A stretch of DNA of 27,504 nt from JACKFB01 sp041389525 (lineage in GTDB: Bacteria > Myxococcota_A > UBA9042 > PHBI01 > JACKFB01), in contig JAWKRR010000083.1 of NCBI GenBank assembly GCA_041389525.1, forward strand, positions 1 through 27,504. The letters run 5' to 3'. Positions 1 through 7,174 of this stretch are shown piece after piece. The first letter of the stretch is position 1; every line of letters starts with the position of its first letter. The notes beneath the pieces were generated by a model, which was given only the letters and a program-made list of their open reading frames with translations, made no database searches and was not told the origin of the DNA. The position numbers and the translations under genes are program-made.

Positions 1-297
1 CGGGCCGCGGGTGAGCGCGAAGGCGTTGGTGCGGAAGTCGAAGAGGTCGGTGCCGACGATGTCGCCGGGCATCAGGTCGGGCGTGAACTGGATGCGGTTC
101 ATGTCCAGGCCGACCGAGGCCGCGAAGGCCCTGGCGAGCAGGGTCTTCGCGGTGCCGGGCGGGCCCTCGAGCAGGATGTGGCCGCCGGCGAGCAGCGCCG
201 TCAGCAGGGCGTCGACGACGGCGTCATGGCCGACGACTACGCGGGCGATTTGGGCTCTCAGGCGTTCGGTGAGGTCGGCGAGGCGGGCGAGGTCCAT
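1..297 (-). CDS. MoxR-type AAA+ ATPase (N-terminal part, cut by window edge)
   Basis: The visible 99 codons encode the N-terminal third of a MoxR-family AAA+ ATPase. These are cytoplasmic chaperone-like ATPases, often encoded with DUF58 and von Willebrand-type proteins. After an N-terminal helix comes a VVVGHDAVVDALLTALLAGG stretch, then the Walker A motif GPPGTAKT at about residues 43-50, then FTPDLMPGDIVGTDLF, a hallmark of this family. Walker B, sensor 1 and the arginine finger lie beyond the window. The ATG at 297 is chosen because the MoxR N-terminus aligns from there; it sits 40 bp inside the 3' end of the DUF4350 gene, so the two are translationally linked. Family assignment is firm. 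The client is unknown, and a DUF58 gene would be expected next, outside the window (inference). Confidence 0.9.
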   Translation of the reverse strand, partial: MDLARLADLTERLRAQIARVVVGHDAVVDALLTALLAGGHILLEGPPGTAKTLLARAFAASVGLDMNRIQFTPDLMPGDIVGTDLFDFRTNAFALTRGP

Positions 298-1607
298 GGG
301 GGCTCCGGGGGATGGGGGGCGGTCGGCGTGTGGGAGGTCGAGGGGGCTGCGAGGGCGCCGCGGAGGTGGTGGATGCGGCGGGCCAGGGCGAGGGCGGCGG
401 CGAGGCCGCGGCGGGGGAGCGCGTCGATGGCGAGGGCGAGGGCGGCGGGGTCGTCGCGGAGGCCGCGGTGGCGGGCGATCTCGGCGAGGCGGGCGTCGCG
501 GGCGGCGGGGGCGAGGTCGGGGGAGAGGCCGAGGGCGTGGGCGGCGGCGGCGTTGGCGATGGCGAGGTAGCGGGTCAGGGTCTCGCGGAGGTCGGCGCCG
601 GAGGTGAGCAGGCCGGCGCCGACCTCGATGAGGGCTGCTTTTCCGGGGGCGACGCGGGGCGGGAGGGGCTCGGGTTCGCCGAAGCGGGCGAGGCCGGCCC
701 ACACGAAGAGCAGGATGAGGCAGAGGGCGTGGAGGGTGACGACGGCGAGGGGGAAGGTCGCGAGCTCGACCCAGAGGGAGTCGGGGCGGGCGTATCCGTG
801 GACGACCTCGTCGACGACGACCAGGGACGCCCGGGCGCCGTCGAGCAGGAGGTGGTGGGTGACGAGCGCGTTGTCGGCGCGCTGGAGGCCGGCGTTGTTG
901 ATGAGGTCGGGGTCGGCGATCACCCAGGCGCCGCTTGGGTGGCGGGCGACCAGGACGCCGTCTGGGCACGAGACGACCGGGGTCAGGTCGGGGAGGTCGG
1001 GGGCGAGGAGTTGGGGCATCGGGAGGGCGATGTCGAAGGCGCCCCAGGGCGTGGTCCAGGGGCCCGTGGGGGGAGCGTCGGGCTGGAGGACACCCTCGGC
1101 GACGACCTCGCTGGTGAGGGTGAGGACGTAGTTGAGGGAGTCGAGGGCGTCGGCGACGGGGCGCAGCGTGAGCGAGTCGACGTAGCCTGGATTGGCGGGG
1201 TCTTCGCTCGAGGACCACTTGGGCAGCACCCAGATGACGTCGGCGCCGACGTCCAGCGCGTCGACCAGGGCGTTGTCGGCGTCGTCTTGGGCGGCGGGGC
1301 CGTCGAGGTGGGGTTCGGCGACGAGGAGCACGGTGCCGGGGCCGAGCTCGCCCAGGTGCGGGGAGCGGCGGACGGTGGTGAGGAGGCCGGTCTGGTTGAG
1401 GAAGGCGACGAGGGCGTGGTGGCCGACGAGGGAGCGGCTGTAGGCGTCGGCGCCGGCGCTGCGGGGGCCGAGGAGGGCGTCGCCGCAGAGGCCATAGACG
1501 AGGGCGGCGGCGAGGGAGAGGACCGCGATGGTGACCGCGGGGGCGAGGGCGCGGGTGTGAAACGCGCTGGTGGCGTCGAGGGAATCGGGGGTGGGGGCGG
1601 CGCTCAT
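258..1607 (-). CDS. DUF4350 domain membrane protein
   Basis: A 449-residue protein with a transmembrane helix at about residues 21-42, a Rossmann-like DUF4350 region (roughly 60-270) and a second transmembrane helix at about 283-306, followed by a cytoplasmic Ala-rich helical tail of about 140 residues. DUF4350 segments visible include HHALVAFLNQTGLLTTVRR, the TVLLVAEPHLDGP strand and ADVIWVLPKW. DUF4350 proteins are usually encoded between a DUF4129 protein and MoxR, as here. Their biochemical role is not established; an envelope-associated scaffold or sensor is inferred from topology only. The ATG at 1607 overlaps the DUF4129 stop as ATGA, which fixes the start. The 3' end overlaps MoxR by 40 bp. 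Confidence 0.85.
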   Translation of the reverse strand: MSAAPTPDSLDATSAFHTRALAPAVTIAVLSLAAALVYGLCGDALLGPRSAGADAYSRSLVGHHALVAFLNQTGLLTTVRRSPHLGELGPGTVLLVAEPHLDGPAAQDDADNALVDALDVGADVIWVLPKWSSSEDPANPGYVDSLTLRPVADALDSLNYVLTLTSEVVAEGVLQPDAPPTGPWTTPWGAFDIALPMPQLLAPDLPDLTPVVSCPDGVLVARHPSGAWVIADPDLINNAGLQRADNALVTHHLLLDGARASLVVVDEVVHGYARPDSLWVELATFPLAVVTLHALCLILLFVWAGLARFGEPEPLPPRVAPGKAALIEVGAGLLTSGADLRETLTRYLAIANAAAAHALGLSPDLAPAARDARLAEIARHRGLRDDPAALALAIDALPRRGLAAALALARRIHHLRGALAAPSTSHTPTAPHPPEPPWTSPASPTSPNA

Positions 1608-2263
1608 GGGTCGCCTCCGAAGGCGGCCTCGAGGCGGGTGTAGGCGGCTCGGCAGCGGTCCCAATCGTCGGGGGCGGCGGGGCGGCCGGCGAAGACAGCG
1701 CGCTCGACGGCGTCGACGAGCTCGCGGAGGGCGGCGGCGGCGGGCGCGGGGAGGCGCGCGGCGGCGAGGACTTCGCGGCTGGTGAGGGAGGTGGGGCGCA
1801 GGGCGGGTTCGCGGGCGACCAGCCAGGCCAGGACGCGGTGGAGGAGGTCGCGGATGGCGTCGTCGAGGTCGCCGGCGCGGACGCGGGCGTCGAGGTCGGC
1901 GACTGCGGGGACTGGCGTGGGCGCGGGTGGGGCGTCGCGGTGGGCGGCGGCGGGGCGCAGGTCGGGGCGGCGCTGGATGCTGCGCAGCACCATGACGATG
2001 GCGGCCGCGGCGACGCCGACGAGGAGGGCGACGCCGAGCACGCGCAGCAGCAGCTCGACGATGGGGAGGCCGGGGCCGGAATCGCTCGACGAATCCGGGG
2101 CGTCGGGGGCGGGGAGCGCTTGCTGGTAGTCGCCATCGGCCACGACGCGGGCGAGGGCGTCCTGGACGGACCGGGCTTGTGCAGCGCGGGATGGCTGGCC
2201 GGGCAGGACCGCCGCGACCGCGAGGAAGACGAGCGCGAGGAGGCGGACGGCGGCCGCGCTCAA
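1604..2263 (-). CDS. DUF4129 domain protein
   Basis: A 219-residue protein with an N-terminal signal peptide or anchor (LLALVFLAVAAVLPG, residues 8-22), a Ser/Asp/Pro linker, a transmembrane helix at about 68-93 and a C-terminal DUF4129 domain (about 140-219). The domain shows LLHRVLAWLVAREPALRPTS and the closing DDWDRCRAAYTRLEAAF pattern. The start is inferred to be TTG at 2263, in the arrangement ATTGA, where it overlaps the TGA stop of the upstream membrane gene. This fits the tight coupling of the operon and places the signal peptide at the N-terminus. The reading frame stays open further upstream, but there it encodes arginine-rich shadow sequence. Molecular role unknown; the DUF4129-DUF4350-MoxR arrangement is a recurrent one. 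Confidence 0.8.
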   Translation of the reverse strand: MSAAAVRLLALVFLAVAAVLPGQPSRAAQARSVQDALARVVADGDYQQALPAPDAPDSSSDSGPGLPIVELLLRVLGVALLVGVAAAAIVMVLRSIQRRPDLRPAAAHRDAPPAPTPVPAVADLDARVRAGDLDDAIRDLLHRVLAWLVAREPALRPTSLTSREVLAAARLPAPAAAALRELVDAVERAVFAGRPAAPDDWDRCRAAYTRLEAAFGGDP

Positions 2264-3006
2264 TCGAAGACCGCCGCGAGGTCCTCGGTCGCCATGCCGT
2301 CTTTGTCGACGCGGAGGTCGTGATAGACGACCGAGGTCGCGACGGCGGCGAAGGTGGCGGCGAGGACGCTGAGGATGATGGAGGCGATCTCGAGGAGCTG
2401 CGCGTGCTCTGAGAGGATGTAGCCCAGGGCGAATCCGGGGATCCCGAAGGCGAGGACGACGAAGAAGACGACCGCGAAGATGTGAGCGCGGCGGCCGAGG
2501 GTGAGCTCCTGGCTGCGGGACAGGGAGAAGGAGACGCCCAGGCGCTCCATGACGGCGGCGGGGACGGCGACGTAGAGCTGGATCCACAGGACCAGCGCGA
2601 CGGGGACGAAGACGACGACGAAGATCGGCAGCAGGACCGAGATGAGGAGGCAGCCGCCGATGGCGAGGCCGACGGCGAAGCTGACGCCGAGGACAGCGAA
2701 GAGGGAGCGCATGCCCTGGCGGAGGCACTCGCCGAAGCTGGCGGGCGCGCCGCGCAGGGTCTGAAACACGCCGTAGACGACGGCCGCGGAGGCGAAGGCG
2801 CCCATGACGAACTCGCCGACAAGCTGGGCGAGGGCGGTGAACGCGGCGGCGCGGGGCGACGCGGCCGGGGCGAAGGCGTTGACGAGGCGCAGCACCACCA
2901 GCGGACTCTGGACCAGGATGACCAGGCCGATGAAGGTCGGAAAACGCTCGGAGAGCACGGAGAACGTGCGTCGGAGCGCTTGGTCAGCGTGGAATGGCTG
3001 AGGCAT
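2260..3006 (-). CDS. Polytopic membrane protein, first gene of the DUF4129-MoxR operon
   Basis: A 248-residue hydrophobic protein with about six predicted membrane segments: about 24-47, 70-90, two within the long hydrophobic stretch 112-162, about 177-202 and 208-233. It ends with a charged tail (DLRVDKDGMATEDLAAVFD). Its general look resembles the membrane domain of glycerophosphodiester phosphodiesterase-like or DUF975-type proteins, but no catalytic motif is visible and I do not assign an activity. The ATG at 3006 gives a sensible N-terminus (MPQPFHADQALRRTFSVLSE). It is the promoter-proximal gene of the operon; the next gene starts inside its stop codon. The operon promoter should lie in the 103-bp divergent gap with the lipoprotein gene, which carries repeats and a palindrome. 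Confidence 0.75.
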   Translation of the reverse strand: MPQPFHADQALRRTFSVLSERFPTFIGLVILVQSPLVVLRLVNAFAPAASPRAAAFTALAQLVGEFVMGAFASAAVVYGVFQTLRGAPASFGECLRQGMRSLFAVLGVSFAVGLAIGGCLLISVLLPIFVVVFVPVALVLWIQLYVAVPAAVMERLGVSFSLSRSQELTLGRRAHIFAVVFFVVLAFGIPGFALGYILSEHAQLLEIASIILSVLAATFAAVATSVVYHDLRVDKDGMATEDLAAVFD

Positions 3007-3021
3007 CGTGCGCACGCTATC

Positions 3022-3057
3022 ACCTGCTCGCGCCGCGGTGTACCTGCTCGCGCCGCG
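3022..3057. repeat. Two 16-bp direct repeats, 20-bp period, in a divergent promoter region
   Basis: ACCTGCTCGCGCCGCG occurs exactly at 3022-3037 and again at 3042-3057. The 20-bp offset is close to two helical turns, which would put both copies on one DNA face. They lie 16-51 bp upstream of the minus-strand membrane gene and 53-88 bp upstream of the plus-strand lipoprotein gene. A regulator site is an inference. Local duplication is the alternative. Confidence 0.45.
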
Positions 3058-3061
3058 CTCT

Positions 3062-3078
3062 CGCGAGGGGCCCTCGCG
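3062..3078. promoter_or_regulatory. 17-bp perfect palindrome (operator-like)
   Basis: CGCGAGGG (3062-3069), a single central G, then CCCTCGCG (3071-3078) form a perfect 8-1-8 inverted repeat, 32 bp upstream of the lipoprotein start. Its place next to the 16-bp direct repeats suggests a dimeric regulator site. A hairpin in a leader transcript is possible too. The function is inferred from symmetry and position only. Confidence 0.4.
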
Positions 3079-3109
3079 CGGACGTTGCGGGTCTGACAGA
3101 GTGTGCCCG

Positions 3110-4333
3110 ATGAACCGAATTCGACGAGGGTTGCTGGTCCTGCTGGCGAGCGCCGCCGCGGCCGCGGCGTGTGCGGACGCCGAGGAGCCGGCGTGCTTGG
3201 CCGGGGCGCGGATCTGCTTCGGCAGCATCGTGCGCCTCTGCGATCCGGTGACCCAGAGCTTCGTGGACGAGCGCGTGTGCCCGACGACCAGCCGCTGCAT
3301 GTCGGGCGAGTGCGTGGCGCTGGTCTTCGACAACGACGCGGGCCCGCGCGACGCCGAGGTCACGCTTCCCGACGCCGATCCTGGCGCCGACGTGGCCACG
3401 GACGCGGCCCCAGACGCCGACGTCCTGCCCGACGCGATCCCAGACGCTGACGTCCTGCCCGACGCGATCCCAGACGCCGTCTTCGACGCCGACGCCGACG
3501 CCGCGCTCGACGGGGCACCCGACGCGCTCCCCGACGCCGACGGCGGACCCGAGATCCAGCCCGACACCACGCCGGACACGGACGCCGAGGTCGCAGCTCC
3601 GCCCGATGCCGACGGCGGACCCGAGATCCAGCCCGACACCACGCCGGACGCAGACGTCGAGGTCGAGGTCACACCCGACGCTGTCGCCGTCCCCGACACC
3701 GTCCCCGACGCCGCCCCCGACACCGCCCCCGACGCCGACGCCATCATCGCGCCGCCCGTGCCCTTCTCGCCCAGCACCCACCACATGCAGTACGACCGCG
3801 TCGCCAACATCGTGCTGCTCGACGACCTGCAGCGCGTGGCGTTTCACCCCGCGGGCGGCTTCGCGGCCCTGGTCGGCACCGGCGGCAAGCTCGCCCACTA
3901 CGCCGCCGACGCCGAGGCCATCACCCCCGGCGCCGTCCTCGGCGGCACCGTCCACGACCTCGCCGCGGACCCCGCCGGCGCCTACTTCCTGGCCGTCGGC
4001 GTCGACAAGTCAGGCAACGGCGTGCTGCACCGCATCGCGACCGACGGCGCCCTGCTCGGAGACGTCACCTCGACCCCGCTGACCCAGGGCGAGGGCGTCG
4101 CGGTGGTCGCCAGCCCGGACGGCGCGCGCTTCGCCATCGGCACCTCCAAAAAGAGCGGCGGGCTCTACCTGAACACGATCCTCATCTGGCGGGACGGGCT
4201 CGGCGTGGTCTCGTCGAAGTCGTACACCGACTCGGGCCTCAGCGACCTGATGTGGGCCAGCCCCGCGCTCCACGCCGGCAGCGACGCGATCATCACGGGC
4301 GACGGGACCAACGGCGCGGCGAGCCGGACCTAG
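3110..4333 (+). CDS. Secreted lipoprotein with Pro-Asp-Ala repeats, beta-propeller N-part (ends at in-frame TAG)
   Basis: The 407 residues up to TAG begin with a lipoprotein signal (MNRIRRGLLVLLASAAAAAAC; lipobox Cys about residue 21), so surface or outer-membrane anchoring is expected. Next comes a Cys-rich stretch (CLAGARICFGSIVRLC, then VCPTTSRCMSGEC), similar to disulfide-rich modules of myxobacterial surface proteins. A low-complexity linker of PDA/PDAD repeats follows (about 80-220), then WD40-like strands such as VAFHPAGGFAALVGTGG and VVASPDGARFAIGTS. The ATG at 3110 is chosen because the signal peptide starts there; the frame is open upstream but encodes no signal. The propeller is cut off mid-domain: the same frame resumes after TAG for 171 more codons with matching propeller sequence. 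It was probably one gene of about 579 sense codons. Binding partner unknown. Confidence 0.75.
   Translation: MNRIRRGLLVLLASAAAAAACADAEEPACLAGARICFGSIVRLCDPVTQSFVDERVCPTTSRCMSGECVALVFDNDAGPRDAEVTLPDADPGADVATDAAPDADVLPDAIPDADVLPDAIPDAVFDADADAALDGAPDALPDADGGPEIQPDTTPDTDAEVAAPPDADGGPEIQPDTTPDADVEVEVTPDAVAVPDTVPDAAPDTAPDADAIIAPPVPFSPSTHHMQYDRVANIVLLDDLQRVAFHPAGGFAALVGTGGKLAHYAADAEAITPGAVLGGTVHDLAADPAGAYFLAVGVDKSGNGVLHRIATDGALLGDVTSTPLTQGEGVAVVASPDGARFAIGTSKKSGGLYLNTILIWRDGLGVVSSKSYTDSGLSDLMWASPALHAGSDAIITGDGTNGAASRT
3411..3470 (+). repeat. 30-bp tandem repeat, two units, inside the lipoprotein linker
   Basis: Units at 3411-3440 and 3441-3470 are identical except for one C/T difference (3418 versus 3448). 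Each encodes a ten-residue Pro-Asp-Ala unit (PDADVLPDAI). Such coding microduplications make the linker prone to length change. Confidence 0.85.
3536..3649 (+). repeat. 42-bp identical direct repeat, 72-bp offset, inside the lipoprotein linker
   Basis: The stretch 3536-3577 recurs without mismatch at 3608-3649. The 72-bp offset is 24 codons, so the duplication preserves frame; it encodes a unit around ADGGPEIQPDTTPD. Identity at the DNA level despite free synonymous sites implies a recent duplication or gene conversion. Confidence 0.85.
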
Positions 4334-4849
4334 ATTCTAGCCAGTGATCTGCTGGCAGGAAACGGCTGGAGCCCCGGCTTCGGCAACCCCGGCGGCGCTG
4401 GCTGGCGGCCCGGCGGCGGCTACGGCGCGTTCACGGGGTGGAGCAGCAACAAGCTCTACGTGTACGACGGCAAGTGGACCCTGGCGACGCTGCCCGACAC
4501 CAACACCGGCGCCAGCCCCAACGCCATCGCCTGGAGCCCCGACGGCCGCCGCGCCCTCATCGTGGGCCGCGCCTCGGGAAACCCGCTGCGCGCCATCGTG
4601 GTCGAGCATCGCCCGCTGGACACCGTCGCCTTCAACTCAGCTGCCTTCGTCGAGATGTCCGTCCCCGGATTCGACGCCAGCCCCTGGTTCGGCAACAGCA
4701 ACGTCCACCTGCAGGACGTCGCCTGGCGCCCGGCCTCCGACTGCGCCGAGGGCCTCATCGTGGCCAGCGACACCGGCAGCACCTTCTCGCCGAACTTCGG
4801 CATCGCGATTCGCTTCCGCGACTCCGACGACGCCGCCTGCTGGCCCTAA
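4334..4849 (+). pseudogene. C-terminal remainder of the beta-propeller lipoprotein, after an in-frame TAG
   Basis: The frame of the preceding gene continues directly after TAG 4331-4333 through ILASDLLAGNGW and a Gly/Pro/Trp-rich segment. It then shows further WD40-like blades (LYVYDGKWTLATLPD, NAIAWSPDGRRALIVGR, VHLQDVAWRPASDCAEGLIV) to TAA at 4847-4849. The first usable internal start is a GTG at 4460 that begins mid-blade and has no convincing ribosome binding site, so an independent gene is unlikely. The codons round the break (TAG ATT CTA GCC AGT GAT) are unusually AT-rich for this gene. A nonsense mutation, a small local sequence change or an assembly error are the plain readings. Recoding of TAG is possible but unsupported here. 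Confidence 0.65.
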
Positions 4850-4859
4850 CGATCGTGCA

Positions 4860-4888
4860 CGACGCGCGGCCCTGGGGACCGCGCGTCG
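4860..4888. terminator. Hairpin between convergent genes (bidirectional terminator candidate)
   Basis: Arms CGACGCGCGG (4860-4869) and CCGCGCGTCG (4879-4888) pair perfectly over 10 bp round a 9-nt loop. The hairpin lies 11 bp after the lipoprotein frame ends and 12 bp before the superoxide dismutase stop on the other strand. No T-tract follows in either direction, so termination is inferred from position and stability. Confidence 0.6.
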
Positions 4889-4900
4889 ATTGCGCGATGC

Positions 4901-5512
4901 TCAGCCCTCGAACTGCTTCTGGGCGAAGTTCCAGTCCAGCAGACCGACGACCTTCTCGATGTAGGCCGGGCGCTGGTTCTGGTAGTCCAGGTAGTACGCG
5001 TGCTCCCAGACGTCGATGGTGAGCAGCGGCACGAGGTTGCCGTGATTCGGGAAGAGCGGGCAGTCGGCGTCGTGGGTGTCGCGGACTTCGACGCCGCCGT
5101 CGGCGGTCTTCACGAGCCAGGCCCAGCCGCTGCCGAAGTGGCCGCCGGCCGAGTCGCTCAGGCGCTTCTTCAGGCCGTCGAGGTCGCCGAACGCCTTGTT
5201 GATGGCGGCCAGGAACGCGCCGCTCGGGGCGCCGCCGCCGCCGGGCGTCATGCTGGTCCAGTAGAAGCTGTGGTTGAAGTGCTGAGCGGCGTTGTTGAAC
5301 ACGCCGCCGCGCTTGTCGGCCGGGACTTCGTCGATGCTCTTCAGCAGCGTGACGAGGTCCATCGAGGCGAAGCGCGTGCCCTCGAGCGCCGCGTTCAGCT
5401 TGGTGACGTAGCCCGCGTGGTGCTTGCCGTGGTGGAAAGACAGGGTGCGGGCGCTGATGGCGGGCTCAAGCGCGTCGCTGGCGTAGGGCAGTTCGGGCAG
5501 GGTGAAAGCCAT
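4901..5512 (-). CDS. sodB: Superoxide dismutase, Fe-type
   Basis: A 203-residue Fe/Mn-family superoxide dismutase, full length for the family, converting superoxide to oxygen and hydrogen peroxide. All metal ligands are visible: His27 (SFHHGKHH), His81 (NNAAQHFNHSFYW), Asp167 and His171 (TIDVWEHAYYLDY). Gln77 in the NNAAQ motif is the active-site glutamine position typical of iron enzymes; Mn enzymes usually have Gly there and Gln near the FGSGW region, where this protein has GGHFGSGWAW. No signal peptide is present, so it should be cytoplasmic. The ATG at 5512 is preceded by AGGAG with 8 nt spacing. The leader contains a small hairpin and, further up, a 7-7-7 inverted repeat. Metal use inferred from motif only; a cambialistic enzyme is possible. 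Confidence 0.95.
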   Translation of the reverse strand: MAFTLPELPYASDALEPAISARTLSFHHGKHHAGYVTKLNAALEGTRFASMDLVTLLKSIDEVPADKRGGVFNNAAQHFNHSFYWTSMTPGGGGAPSGAFLAAINKAFGDLDGLKKRLSDSAGGHFGSGWAWLVKTADGGVEVRDTHDADCPLFPNHGNLVPLLTIDVWEHAYYLDYQNQRPAYIEKVVGLLDWNFAQKQFEG

Positions 5513-5535
5513 GGCGTTAACTCCTCGTGGCGCAG

Positions 5536-5550
5536 GGGACCGTGTGTCCC
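5536..5550 (-). promoter_or_regulatory. Small leader hairpin upstream of sodB
   Basis: GGGAC/GTCCC arms (5 bp, 5-nt loop) would form in the sodB mRNA leader, ending 23 nt before the ATG and about 11 nt before the AGGAG. It could affect translation or mRNA stability, or be chance. Confidence 0.25.
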
Positions 5551-5626
5551 GTGTGGGGGGTGGCATCGCCGCGTGTGCAACGGCAGGCGGGGCCATCGAT
5601 GCAATCACGTCGGCCATCGGCGACTC

Positions 5627-5647
5627 GTTGCGCCGAGGGGGCGCAAC
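5627..5647. promoter_or_regulatory. 7-7-7 inverted repeat upstream of sodB
   Basis: GTTGCGC (5627-5633) and GCGCAAC (5641-5647) form a perfect inverted repeat round a 7-bp spacer, 115-135 bp upstream of the sodB start. The remainder of the 237-bp gap 5513-5749 shows no clear sigma70 promoter or Fur-like box. Operator function is inferred from symmetry. Confidence 0.35.
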
Positions 5648-5749
5648 CTCGTGCCTTCCGACGTGCCGCCACTGATTAGCAGCGGCGGGGCTGGCTCGCA
5701 ACCCACGGCCCGATTCCGGCGGCCGCTGGGCCACGCCTAAGTCGCGCCC

Positions 5750-6523
5750 TCAGTGAATGATCGGCGCCTGCCAGCCGCGCAGCGCGAGCAACTGGCGCGC
5801 GGTCGCCGCGATGAGTCGATGCAGGCTCTTGTCCTCGCCGACCTCGTTGAGCTCGGGCGGCGAGAGCAGCGGCAGCAGCGCCACGGTCAGCCGCACCGGG
5901 GAGTACGGGTTGAGCATCAGCGCGCGCTGGATCGCCGGCCGCACAAGCCAGCGCGGCGACATCGCGATCTCCTGCAACATCGCGCCGCGATTCGGGCGCC
6001 GCGCGGCCAGCTTCAGGACGTGCGCCTCGGTGATGCGGGGATTTCGAAGCAGTATCCGAATTACTGCGGGGTCGGAGTCGTAGACGAGCCGCGCGAGCAT
6101 GTTCGCGTCGTAGGTGCGGGCCTTCGCTTTTCGCTCGCCCAGGGTCAGCGACTCCAGCACCTCGTCGCGGGGAAACTCGCCGTCGGCCGCGCGCTTGAAC
6201 GACACATCGCCCGCGATGAGCAGGTGCCGCATCTCCTCGAAGCCCAGCTCGACCGCGGCGCGGTACAGCTCGCCCATGACGGGGTAGGACAGCTCGCCGC
6301 TGAAGAGCCCACGGGCTATCGCGATCCAGACGGCGCGCAGGTTGCCGTACAGCGCCTCGATGACCAAACACCGCAGCGCCTTGACCGCCTCCGCCGCGTC
6401 CTCGGTGTCGACGAACTCACGCAACAGAATCGCGCGCTGATTCGGGTCAGCCACGCCCTCCAGCCGTCGCGCCAGCGAGGTCGCCAAGTCCGCGCCGGCG
6501 CCGTGATTCCGAGCCAGTGTCAT
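5750..6523 (-). CDS. Helical-repeat protein of unknown function
   Basis: A 257-residue soluble protein, all helical by appearance. Its C-terminal half has ill-defined HEAT/leucine-rich-variant-like repeats (VIRILLRNPRITEAHVLKLA, then MLQEIAMSPRWLVRPAIQRA, then LMLNPYSPVRLTVALLPLL). This pattern of LLRNPR, SPRW and LNPYSP units recalls conserved proteins of unknown function in Myxococcota and DUF2336-like repeat proteins, but I cannot name a family with certainty. There is no signal peptide, membrane segment or catalytic motif. The ATG at 6523 is preceded by GGGGAA and is the first methionine of the frame. It lies divergent to the response regulator, with 192 bp between the starts. A role in protein-protein interaction is inferred from the repeats. 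Confidence 0.7.
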   Translation of the reverse strand: MTLARNHGAGADLATSLARRLEGVADPNQRAILLREFVDTEDAAEAVKALRCLVIEALYGNLRAVWIAIARGLFSGELSYPVMGELYRAAVELGFEEMRHLLIAGDVSFKRAADGEFPRDEVLESLTLGERKAKARTYDANMLARLVYDSDPAVIRILLRNPRITEAHVLKLAARRPNRGAMLQEIAMSPRWLVRPAIQRALMLNPYSPVRLTVALLPLLSPPELNEVGEDKSLHRLIAATARQLLALRGWQAPIIH

Positions 6524-6611
6524 TTCCCCAGCATAGCGCCAGCGGTCGATGAGCCCAAGCCCGCCCGACCTCCGCGCCAGCCGTTTATGACGCGGCGCGC
6601 CGTGACACCGC

Positions 6612-6641
6612 TTGGTTCCAACCCTCGCTTGGGGCTACACT
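6612..6641 (+). promoter_or_regulatory. Sigma70-like promoter for the response regulator
   Basis: TTGGTT (6612-6617), an 18-bp spacer and TACACT (6636-6641) resemble -35 and -10 elements. The expected transcript start near 6648 gives a leader of about 68 nt to the GTG. The match is moderate and there is no experimental support. Confidence 0.4.
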
Positions 6642-6715
6642 GCGCGTCGCGCGCCCACGCCCTAGTCACGAACCATCTGCGGGTGTCGCGTTTTGCTTAC
6701 GCTCCCGGAGGCCAT

Positions 6716-7174
6716 GTGAGCGGCGAGACCCGCATGCTGCGCATCCTGCTCGCAGAAGATCGAGACCGCGACGTCCTCGTCACGCGTGAAGCGCTGAACG
6801 AGGCGATGGTTCCGCACATCCTGACGACCGTGTCGGATGGGCAGGAAGTGCTCGATTACCTCTACCGGCAGGGCGCCCACGCCGATCCGCTGCGCTCGCC
6901 GCGGCCGGACGTCATCTTGCTGGACCTGAACCTGCCGAGAGTCGACGGGCGCGACGTGCTGCGGACGGTCAAGACCGACCGCGCGCTCTGCCACATCCCG
7001 ATCGTCATCCTCTCGACCGCGCACCACCAGGCCGAGGTGCTGCAGGCCTACCGCCACGGCGCGAACGCCTACATCGAGAAGCCGATCTCGTACGACCGCT
7101 TCGTCGAGGTCATCGGCCACTTCGGCAACTTCTTCACGCGCTGCGCCGCCCTGCCCCGCGAAGAGCTGATCTGA
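6716..7174 (+). CDS. Stand-alone response regulator receiver protein (Rcp1/CheY-like)
   Basis: A 152-residue single receiver domain. The acidic pair Glu14-Asp15 (LLAEDR), phosphoacceptor Asp70 (VILLDLNLP), Thr101 (VILSTA) and Lys122 (YIEKP) are all present, so it should be phosphorylatable. The form ALNEAMVPHILTTVSDGQE followed by VLDYLYRQG is typical of the Rcp1-type regulators that partner with phytochromes and hybrid kinases. There is no output domain, so it acts through protein contact. GTG at 6716 is chosen because GGAGG lies at 6707-6711. The spacing of 4 nt is short, and ATG at 6734, giving 146 residues, is the alternative. No histidine kinase is adjacent, so its partner is unknown. 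Confidence 0.9.
   Translation: MSGETRMLRILLAEDRDRDVLVTREALNEAMVPHILTTVSDGQEVLDYLYRQGAHADPLRSPRPDVILLDLNLPRVDGRDVLRTVKTDRALCHIPIVILSTAHHQAEVLQAYRHGANAYIEKPISYDRFVEVIGHFGNFFTRCAALPREELI

Noticed and set aside
312..1643. Long plus-strand open frame rich in Gly/Val/Glu
   Set aside because: It is antisense to the DUF4350 gene, whose product has clear membrane helices and family motifs.
258..3023. A single 921-codon minus frame spanning the first operon
   Set aside because: Its first half is an arginine/proline-rich shadow of the membrane and DUF4129 genes; only the part from 1607 on is real, as DUF4350.
4331..4333. TAG as a pyrrolysine codon
   Set aside because: No pyl genes or downstream structural element seen, the protein is not a methylamine methyltransferase, and a simple nonsense change explains it.
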